A DNA stretch of 64,000 nt from Prosthecobacter gellanilyticus (GTDB lineage Bacteria; Verrucomicrobiota; Verrucomicrobiia; Verrucomicrobiales; Verrucomicrobiaceae), in the NCBI RefSeq assembly GCF_007992435.1, contig NZ_BKAG01000003.1:62001-126000 (forward strand), given 5' to 3'. Below are positions 33,039 through 40,347 of this stretch, one piece after another (positions within the stretch are counted from its first letter, which is position 1; each line of letters starts with the position of its first letter). The position numbers were made by a program, and so were the translations under genes. The notes beneath the pieces were generated by a model. It was not told where the DNA came from. It did not search any database and saw only the letters and a program-made list of their open reading frames with translations.

Positions 33039-33858
33039 GGATGGGAGGCGGAAGGGGAAACGCAGTGGGAAGCTATTCGTTTCCCGGTGAGTGCGCGGGA
33101 AGTGCCAGAATTTTGACTTCGCGGGCTGGCGGTGTCCAAAGGGTCCGCTTGGGACCGTTGGAGGGTGGGGCGAGATGATGGAGAGTGCGGGGCTATGAAT
33201 GCACTTTTTTCACAGGAGATTTGGAGATGGGGGAGATGGGAGGCAGGAGCTATTGACGGTGGTTTGGAAGAAGGACGGAAAGGACTGATGAGGGGGCTGT
33301 GCGTGGCGGCAGGGAGGGATCCGAGTGGATCGGGGTAGATCCAGGCTGAAGAAGTTTGGGGGGCGGCGAATGAAGGCCCTCGCGCTCTGCGAGGGGGGAT
33401 CCGGGTCAATCCGACCAGATCCGACCAGATCGGTGGAGGGGCAGGGCGGGGATGTTTGCGATCTTCGGGGAGCGGCAGGCTGACGCCGACCGCTACGTGG
33501 GGATCCGGGTCAATCCGACTGGATCCGACCTGTGGAGGCGGGAGGCAGTCGAGTCGTGGGCACTTCTCGCAGGAGCGCGATGGCTACTTGGCTGGCGCGG
33601 TGCCAGGGGCTGGCGGTGTGCCGTGAAGGCAGGCTTACGCCAGCCGCTACACCAGGCGATCCGAGCTAATCCGACCAGATCCGACCTGGGATCCAGCCTG
33701 ATCCAAGCTGATGGCCTCACATCGGAGTCGTTCATTTCGCGGATAAATTCATTTCATCCTGCCCGGCACGCTGTGTGCGCATCATGGGTTGCCAGCCGGG
33801 CCGGTGCGGGTAGTCTTTGATCCCCTCCCGCCTCCCGGGTGGCGCATCCCCCCTCGAC
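33039..33858. repeat. Repeat-rich intergenic region upstream of zwf
   Basis: About 0.8 kb without a convincing gene. It holds at least three diverged copies of a unit around ATCCGGGTCAATCCGACC. They lie at 33397-33433, 33473-33532 and 33628-33710; the last two also share an upstream part (CAGGCTKACGCC followed by CCGCTAC). Further GATCC-rich fragments lie near 33315-33345. The unit length of about 60 bp, irregular spacing and divergence rule out a CRISPR array. The zwf promoter must lie in or after this region; no sigma-70 boxes could be called with confidence. Confidence 0.6.
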
Positions 33859-35403
33859 ATGTCTGATCTGGCCAATCCCTTTCAAGAAACCCTTCTCTCA
33901 CGTCACCGCGCCGAACCCTGCACCGTGGTCATCTTCGGCGCCACAGGCGACCTGACGAACCGCAAGCTCATCCCGGCGTTCTACAATGTGGCCGCCTGCG
34001 GAGATCTGCCGCCGCAGTTCAAGGTCGTCGGCTTTGCCCGTCGCGATAAAACCGACGAGGTCTTCCGCAAGGAACTGGAGGAGGGGAACCGCAAGAACTC
34101 CCGCCAGGGCCATAATGAAGAGCTTTGGAACAGCTTCAGCCAGAGCATCCACTACCACCGCAGCGAGTTCGAGGACGAGGCTGGCTACAAGGAGCTGAAG
34201 GCCCTGCTGGAGAAGTTCGATGAGGAGCGTGGTGCTCCGGCGAACCGCCTTTTCTACCTGGCTTCCGCCCCGGAAGCCTTCAAGCCCATTCTGGAGATGC
34301 TGAAAGCCGCCGGCCTGAACGAGGGCGTGGGTGGCAAATGGGCCCGTGTGGTCTGTGAGAAGCCTTTTGGCAAGGATCTGGCGACCGCGAAGGCGCTGAA
34401 CGAGACCGTGGCCGCCACCTTTGAGGAAAAGGACACCTACCGTATCGACCATTACCTGGGCAAGGAGACCGCGCAGAACATCATGGTGCTGCGCTTTGCC
34501 AATGCGCTCTTTGAGCCGAACTGGAACAGCCGCTACATCGACAACGTGCAGATCACCTGCGCGGAAAACCTGGGCATGGAAGGTGGGCGCGGCGGTTACT
34601 ATGACACGGCAGGCGCTCTGCGTGACATGGTGCAGAACCACCTCTTCCAGCTTCTGAGCCTGGTGGCCATGGAGCCTCCGACCGATCTCAGCGCTGACTC
34701 TGTCCGCGATGAAAAGGTCAAAGTCATCCGCGCTCTGCGCCCGCTCGTGGGCCCGGAGGCCGTGGGTGCGAACGTCATCCGTGCGCAATACACGGCGGGC
34801 AGTGTCGATGGCGTGGCACGTGTGGGTTATCGCCAGGAAGACCGTGTGAATCCGGAGTCGAAGACCGAGGCCTACGTGGCGCTGCGTCTGTTCATCGACA
34901 CCTGGCGCTGGCAGGGCGTGCCTTTCTACATCCGCGTGGGCAAGCAGCTCCCGAAGAAGGCCACCGAGATCAGCATTCATTTCAAGAAGCCCCCGCAGGT
35001 CCCTTTCGCCACGCAGAAGATGCTCGGCGGCAACAGCGAAAACACTCTCGTCATTCGCATTCAGCCGGATGAGGGCATCGCCCTGCGCATCCTGTGCAAG
35101 CAACCCGGCCAGGCGATGAACATGCAGCAGGTGAAGCTGGACTTCCGCTACTCTTCCAGCTTTGGCAAAGCCAGCCCCGAGGCCTATGAGCGCCTGCTGC
35201 TGGATGCCATGGCCGGTGACGCCACGCTCTTTGCCCGTCGTGACGAAGTGGAAAGCGCGTGGAAGTTCATCGACGAGCTTGAGCACGCCTGGCACAAGTC
35301 CGCGAACCCGCCGAAGATGTGCGAATACCCTGCTGGAAGCTGGGGTCCGAAAGAAGCAGACGACCTCCTCGCGCAGGACGGTCATTCATGGAGACTGCTG
35401 TAA
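33859..35403 (+). CDS. zwf: Glucose-6-phosphate 1-dehydrogenase
   Basis: 514 residues from ATG 33859 (MSDLANPFQETLLSRHR); an in-frame ATG at 33817 lies in the repeat region and is less likely. It oxidises glucose 6-phosphate to 6-phosphogluconolactone with NADP, entering the oxidative pentose-phosphate route. Motifs: dinucleotide-binding VIFGATGDLTNRKLIPAFYN, CEKPFGKD, and the active-site signature YRIDHYLGKETAQN with the catalytic His and Lys, followed by AENLGMEGGRGGYYDTAGAL. The length is normal for the family. It stands alone, with no pgl or gnd beside it, and converges on the MFS gene across a large hairpin. Confidence 0.97.
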   Translation: MSDLANPFQETLLSRHRAEPCTVVIFGATGDLTNRKLIPAFYNVAACGDLPPQFKVVGFARRDKTDEVFRKELEEGNRKNSRQGHNEELWNSFSQSIHYHRSEFEDEAGYKELKALLEKFDEERGAPANRLFYLASAPEAFKPILEMLKAAGLNEGVGGKWARVVCEKPFGKDLATAKALNETVAATFEEKDTYRIDHYLGKETAQNIMVLRFANALFEPNWNSRYIDNVQITCAENLGMEGGRGGYYDTAGALRDMVQNHLFQLLSLVAMEPPTDLSADSVRDEKVKVIRALRPLVGPEAVGANVIRAQYTAGSVDGVARVGYRQEDRVNPESKTEAYVALRLFIDTWRWQGVPFYIRVGKQLPKKATEISIHFKKPPQVPFATQKMLGGNSENTLVIRIQPDEGIALRILCKQPGQAMNMQQVKLDFRYSSSFGKASPEAYERLLLDAMAGDATLFARRDEVESAWKFIDELEHAWHKSANPPKMCEYPAGSWGPKEADDLLAQDGHSWRLL

Positions 35404-35423
35404 TTCTCCGCCAACCCTTTTTT

Positions 35424-35508
35424 ACCACTGATATACACTAATAGGCACTGATACTGACCAAGCCCTCTGATGCTTGGTCATTAGTGCTCATCAGTGTCCA
35501 TTAGTGGT
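35424..35508. terminator. Large imperfect hairpin between convergent zwf and MFS genes
   Basis: The left arm (35424-35462, ACCACTGATATACACTAATA and on to GACCAAG) pairs with the right arm (35473-35508, CTTGGTC through CATTAGTGGT), with a 10-nt loop. Both arms are built from a repeated CACTRAT unit. A T-run lies just before the left arm, on the zwf side (TTTTTT at 35418-35423), which reads as an A-run before the stem. It may act as a bidirectional terminator, or it may be a dispersed repeat. Confidence 0.55.
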
Positions 35509-35540
35509 CAAAAGAGCCTGCTTTGGCAAAGCGAGGCACG

Positions 35541-36770
35541 TCACACCACATCCGGAGCCTTGTGGATCCGTTTCAGGGAGGGCACGGCGATGGCGAGGGA
35601 CAGGACCATGAGGAGGGAGCTCCAGAAGAAGGGGGCGCCGGGCATGAGCAGCGGAGCTTTGTCACTGACGAAGTAGCCGAAGAGCCGGGTGGTGGCCAGG
35701 GGGCCGGCCACACCTGCGACGCTGGAGAGACTGGTGAGCGCGCCTTGGAGCTCGCCCTGCTCATTCCGGGGCACGCTCTGGGTCATGAGGGACTGCACTG
35801 CGGGGGTCACGAGACCTGCCAGACTGCCAAAGAAGATGCAGATGTAGACCATCCAGCCCTGGGTGGCGAAGCCGTAGGCCGCGTAGAGGAAGATGGCCAG
35901 CGCCAGGCCATACTGCACCGTCTTCTTCTCACCGAGGGCGCCGACCACACGCTTGGTTAGGCCGCCCTGCACCAGACCAGCCATCACACCCACCGCGCCT
36001 AACGAAAGACCTGTCTGCAGCTCGGTCCAGTGGTAGCGGTAACCGGTGTAGAGGACCCAGATGCTGGGGTAGACCTGATGGGCCAGCACCGCGATGAAGT
36101 AGGTCACCACCAAGCCGAGGAGCGCGGGGAAGCGGCGCAGCGCCAGCAGGGCGCCCACGGGATTGCTGCGCTTCCAGCTGAAGGAGCGGCGGTGCTCCTG
36201 GTCCAGGGATTCCGGCAGCACAAACCAGCCGTAGGCCCAGTTTGCCAGCGTGAGGGCACCTGCGAAAAAGAAGGGCATCTTCACACCTCCGAACTTGGCC
36301 AGAAGTCCGCCCAGGATGGGCCCGATGATGAAACCGATACCGAAGGCCGCGCCGATGAGGCCGAAGTTCGCCGCGCGCTTCTCCGGCGGGCTGACATCTG
36401 CGATGTAGGCAGAGGCAGCGGCGTAGTTGGCCGCTGTGATGCCTGCCACGATGCGGGCGGCGACAAACCAGGCCAGATTTGGCGCAAAGGCGATCAGGAA
36501 GTAATCAATGGCCGAGCCAAACAGGGAAATCAGGATGACCGGGCGCCGGCCATACTTGTCAGACAGGCTGCCCAACAGCGGCGCACAGAGGAACTGCATC
36601 AGCGCGTAGAGGGCTGCCAGCAGGCCATACACATTGGATCCAGCTGTCACATCCCCGCCCTGGTAGTGCTGGACCAGCTTCGGCAGCACCGGGACCACCA
36701 GGCCGATGCCCAAAATGTCGAGCACGAGCGTGATGAAGATGAAAATGACGGCGGGGCGGCGGGCGGACAT
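35541..36770 (-). CDS. MFS drug exporter, TetA-like
   Basis: 409 residues with about 12 hydrophobic segments. MFS signatures: the loop 2-3 motif GSLSDKYGRRPVIL (motif A), the antiporter-type segment GAAFGIGFIIGPILGGLLAKFGG (motif C region, TM5) and a second-half loop GGLTKRVVGALGEKK. This arrangement fits the DHA1 tetracycline/multidrug proton antiporters. The substrate cannot be told from sequence. It is divergent from a glyoxalase-like gene at 36871, with about 100 bp between them for promoters, and no TetR regulator is adjacent. Confidence 0.9.
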   Translation of the reverse strand: MSARRPAVIFIFITLVLDILGIGLVVPVLPKLVQHYQGGDVTAGSNVYGLLAALYALMQFLCAPLLGSLSDKYGRRPVILISLFGSAIDYFLIAFAPNLAWFVAARIVAGITAANYAAASAYIADVSPPEKRAANFGLIGAAFGIGFIIGPILGGLLAKFGGVKMPFFFAGALTLANWAYGWFVLPESLDQEHRRSFSWKRSNPVGALLALRRFPALLGLVVTYFIAVLAHQVYPSIWVLYTGYRYHWTELQTGLSLGAVGVMAGLVQGGLTKRVVGALGEKKTVQYGLALAIFLYAAYGFATQGWMVYICIFFGSLAGLVTPAVQSLMTQSVPRNEQGELQGALTSLSSVAGVAGPLATTRLFGYFVSDKAPLLMPGAPFFWSSLLMVLSLAIAVPSLKRIHKAPDVV

Positions 36771-36870
36771 GGTCGGCGCTTTCTACCGGTGATCTGCCAT
36801 CTCCGCAAATGACTGTGTTGCCATCACCTTCACCCGCGTCGAGACTGCTAATGAACCTTTCCCCGCCCCC

Positions 36871-37248
36871 ATGGTCAAAAAACTGCTTCACACCCGCTAT
36901 CGCGTGAACGACCTCGCCAAGACTGTCACTTTCTACACCGAAGTGCTCGGCCTGGAGGAGGTGCGCCGTCACAAGTCACCCCGCGGGTCTGAACTGGTTT
37001 TTTTGAAGACACCTAACAGCGAAGAACTCATCGAAATCTGCTCCTTTCCGGCCAGCGGGCCTGTGACCTTGGGGCCGGATGTGACGCATCTCGCCTTTGA
37101 GGTGGATGACCTGGAAAAATTTGCCCTCCATGCCGCGGCGCATGGTTATCCCCTCTCAGACGGCCCCACGGAAAGTTCCAGCGGCGTCTTCGCCTTCATT
37201 GACGCCCCGGAGGGGTATGAGATAGAACTGATTCAATATCGGAAATAG
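36871..37248 (+). CDS. Glyoxalase I-like VOC protein
   Basis: 125 residues, two VOC beta-alpha-beta-beta-beta modules. LLHTRYRVNDLAKTVTFYTE with VLGLEEVRR, ELVFLKTPNSEELIEI, VTHLAFEVDDLEKF and FAFIDAPEGYEIELIQ match lactoylglutathione lyase. The expected metal ligands are visible: His7, Glu in EELIEI, His in THLAF and Glu in YEIELIQ. It likely detoxifies methylglyoxal as the glutathione (or other thiol) hemithioacetal, although related VOC enzymes have other substrates. It is the first of four co-directional small genes. Confidence 0.88.
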   Translation: MVKKLLHTRYRVNDLAKTVTFYTEVLGLEEVRRHKSPRGSELVFLKTPNSEELIEICSFPASGPVTLGPDVTHLAFEVDDLEKFALHAAAHGYPLSDGPTESSSGVFAFIDAPEGYEIELIQYRK

Positions 37249-37293
37249 CGAGACTTCACCCGTCTCGCACGTTGAGACAAGCACACACACACC

Positions 37294-37572
37294 ATGGACT
37301 TTGACTGGCTCGGCGTTTCCTTTGATCTCACCAAACTAACTCCCAAGGATATTGAGGAGTCGTTTGAGGATCCCTTCTCGCTGAAATTCCTTCCGGATGA
37401 TAATTCGGAGGGTTCTGCCGCCCGCTATTACAACCTTGGCAAGTCCCTCGGCGGTCGCGCTGTCTTTGCGTGCTTCTGGACGGATGGCAAACGCTACCGT
37501 GTCATCTTCGCCCGCGACATGACAGGCACCGAGCATGACTTTTTTGAGAGAAAGAAGGCTGAAGACGCCTAA
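37294..37572 (+). CDS. BrnT-like toxin
   Basis: 92 residues. The pattern VSFDLTKLTPKDIEESFEDP, FSLKFLPDD, AARYYNLGKSLGGRAVFACF and KRYRVIFARDMTGTEHDFFE follows the BrnT ribonuclease-toxin fold (RelE-like): VSFEEA, DP, R-x-IG-S, VV-x(n)-R-I-IS-AR, E. The usual N-terminal W-x-P-x-K and KHG residues are diverged, so activity is uncertain. It lies 17 bp upstream of a BrnA-like gene, the canonical toxin-first order. Such pairs are autoregulated by the antitoxin-toxin complex. Confidence 0.7.
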   Translation: MDFDWLGVSFDLTKLTPKDIEESFEDPFSLKFLPDDNSEGSAARYYNLGKSLGGRAVFACFWTDGKRYRVIFARDMTGTEHDFFERKKAEDA

Positions 37573-37589
37573 CACGCACCCATCCCATC

Positions 37590-37925
37590 ATGGAACCCCG
37601 TCGCAAAGGAGACACCACCCTCACCAGCCGCCCCTCCATCCTGGAGGGTGACCTGACACTTGTGCGTTCTTGGAAGGACGTTCACGGCTTTGAGAACGAG
37701 GAGGATGAAGGCCGCTTCTGGGCCACGCACCAGCTGGATGCCCGCCTGATGCAGATGTCCATCCACCGGAATGACGTCCGCGAATCCACCACCATCACCC
37801 TGCGCTTTGACCCGCGCATGCTGAGCCGCATCAAGCGCATCGCCCGCCGTCGTTATCTGAACTATCAGAGCATGATCAAGCAGTGGCTCAGTGAGCGCAT
37901 GGAGCAGGAAATGAAGGAAGGATGA
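37590..37925 (+). CDS. BrnA-like antitoxin
   Basis: 111 residues. The central EDEGRFWATHQLDARLMQ matches the EE-x-x-FW-x-x-H region of BrnA proteins. The C-terminal part TTITLRFDPRMLSRIKRIAR then YLNYQSMIKQWLSERM is a ribbon-helix-helix/CopG-type DNA-binding domain (beta strand ITLRFD, two helices, YQSMIK turn). The 40-residue N-terminal extension is longer than usual. It follows the BrnT-like gene by 17 bp and its stop overlaps the VanZ-like gene ATG (37922-37925), so antitoxin and VanZ translation are coupled. Confidence 0.75.
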   Translation: MEPRRKGDTTLTSRPSILEGDLTLVRSWKDVHGFENEEDEGRFWATHQLDARLMQMSIHRNDVRESTTITLRFDPRMLSRIKRIARRRYLNYQSMIKQWLSERMEQEMKEG

Positions 37926-38368
37926 GATCCGGAAGTTCTTCGTTCCTTGTTCTTGGTTCTTCGTTGGTGAAAAAGGCGCCGCTTTGGTGGTTCGCCGTGG
38001 TCGTTTGGGCGGTGGTGCTGTGGAATCTCTCGGCGAATCCCATGCTGCCCAGCGGACCTTCGTTTCCCATGAAGGACAAGGTGCTGCACTGCACCTACTT
38101 CGGCATGGGCGCGGCCTGTTTTCTCCTGGCCTTGTTTGGCGGGGGAGCTGCACAGCCGAAAAAAAGCCACCTGTGGTTAGGTGGCTTTTTCTTCACCGGC
38201 ATCATCGGTGCGCTGGATGAGTTTCATCAGACCTTCACCCCGGGCCGGAGCGGCAATGATCCATGGGACTGGCTCGCGGATGTGACGGGCGGGCTGATCG
38301 CAGCATGGATCGTTGGGCGCATTTTACAGAGGATCACGGAGGATCCAGGCAGCCGTCATTTCGCATGA
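37922..38368 (+). CDS. VanZ-like membrane protein
   Basis: 148 residues, about four hydrophobic segments. VanZ family hallmarks are DKVLHCTYFGMGAACFL, then IIGALDEFHQTFTPGRSGND with the conserved Asp-Glu-x-x-Gln and Pro-Gly-Arg, then WDWLADVTGGLIAAWIVG. The family is linked to glycopeptide tolerance in Firmicutes, but its biochemical role is unclear, and here a general envelope role is all that can be said. The first 15 codons (GSSSFLVLGSS) come from a T/G-rich low-complexity stretch. The start overlaps the BrnA-like stop by 4 bp. A terminator-shaped hairpin lies inside the gene at 38161-38190. Confidence 0.85.
   Translation: MRSGSSSFLVLGSSLVKKAPLWWFAVVVWAVVLWNLSANPMLPSGPSFPMKDKVLHCTYFGMGAACFLLALFGGGAAQPKKSHLWLGGFFFTGIIGALDEFHQTFTPGRSGNDPWDWLADVTGGLIAAWIVGRILQRITEDPGSRHFA
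38161..38190 (+). other. Terminator-shaped hairpin inside the VanZ-like gene
   Basis: AAAAAGCCACCT (38161-38172) and AGGTGGCTTTTT (38179-38190) form a perfect 12-bp stem with a 6-nt loop, ending in a run of five T's and preceded by extra A's. It reads as an intrinsic terminator on both strands while also coding for the residues KKSHLWLGGFFF. It may cause partial termination within the toxin-antitoxin-VanZ transcript. Confidence 0.6.
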
Positions 38369-38553
38369 TGAACGGCTCGGCAGGGGAGTCCTGGGAGCGC
38401 CCCAGTGCTGAGCTGAACAGACGTGCCGTCTCATGCAGGGCGAACTGGAGTTCGATGAACAAGCGTTTCATACGGGTCAGGTCTGTTCGTGAGTGAAGTT
38501 TTAGGTTTTTGGGGTTCAGCACCAGGGGGCTTTAACGCTTTTCCAGGTCATCG

Positions 38554-38961
38554 TTACTTGATGAGGCGAAAATTCAGCGGGTAGCGCAGGATCCAGCCCT
38601 GCTGGGCCTTGAGGCAGGCGATGACCACCAGGATGAGGGTGGCAAAGCTGAGCAGCGAGGTGCCAATGCTGACGATGGTGGCCACGGCGGTGCCGAGCAT
38701 GCCAGCGATGATGCCGAGGGGGAACATGATGAGCATGAGCGTGATGCACATGTTCAGGGCTTCCTTGCCGTGGGCATCGACGGCCGGGCTGGTGCTGCGC
38801 TTCCAGGGCCAGATGATGATCGGGAAGAGGTGGGCCAGGAGGACAAAGGTCATCTCCTGCTTGGCATCCATGGTGCCGCCGCCAAAGGCAGGAGCGGTTT
38901 CGATGCGGATCGGGAGGCGGTTCGAAGGATCAAGCTGGATGGTGGTGGATTCGGTGTTCAT
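38554..38961 (-). CDS. DUF4870-like small membrane protein
   Basis: 135 residues. After a polar N-terminus come AHLFPIIIWPWKR, DAHGKEALNMCITLMLIM, a hydrophobic pair of helices with PLGIIAGMLGTAVATIV, and KAQQGWILRYPLNFRLI. The order H-x-F-P-x(3)-P and a following HGKEALN/NWQ-type helix fits the DUF4870/Tic20-like family of four-helix integral membrane proteins. No enzymatic residues. It is flanked on both sides by about 200-250 bp with no gene. Function unknown. Confidence 0.8.
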   Translation of the reverse strand: MNTESTTIQLDPSNRLPIRIETAPAFGGGTMDAKQEMTFVLLAHLFPIIIWPWKRSTSPAVDAHGKEALNMCITLMLIMFPLGIIAGMLGTAVATIVSIGTSLLSFATLILVVIACLKAQQGWILRYPLNFRLIK

Positions 38962-39210
38962 GACGTTGAGATGAATTGAGTTTGGGTTTCGGGGTTCGCG
39001 GGGCGGTTTCTGCTGACATGCCCATCATGAACCCGCTTCCGAAAACCGGGTATAGGACGTCCGTAGTAGGACCAAAGTCGGATCAGACCCCCTGTAACAA
39101 TGCGCGATTTTTTCGTCGCATGTCAAAAGCCAAGATCCATCCTAATAGATTGGATGTTAGCGACTTATAAGTGCTGAATCAGCGGTTGGGAAGCCCTTTC
39201 TGATCCAGGG

Positions 39211-39507
39211 TTATCCACAAATTTCCGCGCAGCGCTGCCGTGCATAGTCACGGGCGGAGAAGCGCTCCACCCCTTCCGGTGTCGGCATGATCCAGGGATC
39301 ATCCCCAAACATCACATACTGCTCCATCATCTCACCTGCGGTGATGCCCGGTTTCATGGCCTCCTCCAGGCAGATCTCCACAATGTATCTCGCCTTCTCG
39401 AGCGCTGCCTCATAGGTGTCAAAGCCACCGCTGTGGCGGCGCTCGCTCTCATCCATGTAGTGGAAATTGTCGTCCGTGAAGACGTGGAACTGGGTGGGAG
39501 CTTCCAT
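39211..39507 (-). CDS. Conserved small acidic protein, unknown function
   Basis: 98 residues, soluble and acidic. Segments: QFHVFTDDNFHYMDESERR, a helix YEAALEKARYIVEICLEEAM, GITAGEMMEQYVMFGDDPWI and a final helix SARDYARQRCAEICG. The FTDDNFHYMDE strand-turn followed by a Glu-rich helix suggests a small alpha/beta fold; I recognise no family. It is upstream of the TSUP transporter gene on the same strand, 39 bp apart from it in the transcription order, so they may share a transcript. Confidence 0.65.
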   Translation of the reverse strand: MEAPTQFHVFTDDNFHYMDESERRHSGGFDTYEAALEKARYIVEICLEEAMKPGITAGEMMEQYVMFGDDPWIMPTPEGVERFSARDYARQRCAEICG

Positions 39508-39546
39508 GAGGTGAGCGAGTTGTTGTGGTCTCTGGACTAACCAATT

Positions 39547-40308
39547 TTATCCACGCGAAACGAATTGATCGAAGAGCAGCTTGATCACCATGGCAAAGAC
39601 CACGCCGATGAAGATGATGCGGATGAACGGCGCGCCATGACGAATGGCCATGGAGGCGCCAAGCCTGCCACCGATGAGCTGGCCGGCGATCATCGCCGCC
39701 GCGATGGGGTAGTTGATCCGGCCATAGGCCACAAAGACGATGAGCGAGGCGATGTTGCTGGCGAGATTGACCACCTTCGTGAAAGCCGTCGCGCGTGTGA
39801 GCTCGAGCCCCAGCAGGGAGATGCAGGCCAGCGCCCAGAAAGTGCCTGTGCCGGGACCAAAGAAGCCATCATAGAAGCCGATCACGCCTCCGCATAAGAG
39901 AGCAAAAGATGTTAGGCTCAGCCTGGCCCTGGCGTGGGTCTTTCCCAGGCCCGGGCTCAGCAGCACATAGATGGCGATGCCCAGCAGCATCCAGGGCACG
40001 ATCTTCTTCAGCACCTCATTGCTCACCTGGGTAACCGTCCATGTGCCCAGGCAGGCAAAGATGAAGGTCACCAGCACCGCCAACCGCACCTGAGGCCAGC
40101 TCACGAATCCGGCCCGTGCATACTTCCGCACCGCCATCAGCGTGCCCCAGGTGGCCTGCATCTTGTTGGTGCCCAGGGCCATCTGCGGCGGCAGCCCGGC
40201 CCAGAACAGTGCTGGCACGGAGATCAGCCCGCCGCCACCGGCGATGGCATCGATGAATCCAGCGCTGAGGCCGGCGAAGAAGAGCAGAAGGATGACATCC
40301 CAGGTCAT
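39547..40308 (-). CDS. TSUP family anion permease, TauE/SafE-like
   Basis: 253 residues, about eight hydrophobic helices arranged as two repeats. The N-terminal repeat starts FAGLSAGFIDAIAGGGGLIS and the second has GGVIGFYDGFFGPGTGTFWA, the two signature re-entrant motifs of the TauE/SafE (YfcA, UPF0721) family that exports or imports sulfite, sulfonates or other organosulfur anions. The length is typical. In a window with two sulfatases a role in sulfite or sulfate handling is tempting, but the genes are unlinked. Confidence 0.92.
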   Translation of the reverse strand: MTWDVILLLFFAGLSAGFIDAIAGGGGLISVPALFWAGLPPQMALGTNKMQATWGTLMAVRKYARAGFVSWPQVRLAVLVTFIFACLGTWTVTQVSNEVLKKIVPWMLLGIAIYVLLSPGLGKTHARARLSLTSFALLCGGVIGFYDGFFGPGTGTFWALACISLLGLELTRATAFTKVVNLASNIASLIVFVAYGRINYPIAAAMIAGQLIGGRLGASMAIRHGAPFIRIIFIGVVFAMVIKLLFDQFVSRG

Positions 40309-40347
40309 GGTGAGGCGCGCCCTTCATACGCGCAGGCCCGCCTGGGC

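Noticed and set aside
33397-33710. CRISPR array
   Set aside because: Repeats are about 60 bp, diverged and irregularly spaced, with no spacers and no cas genes nearby.
33898-35385. A 495-codon minus-strand frame opposite zwf
   Set aside because: It lies entirely inside the zwf gene on the other strand and has the compositional bias of a shadow frame; zwf motifs are unambiguous.
38962-39210. A small gene in the 250-bp gap between the DUF4870-like and 39211 genes
   Set aside because: Short open frames exist, but none has a ribosome-binding site or recognisable composition; I see only a weak palindrome near 39140.
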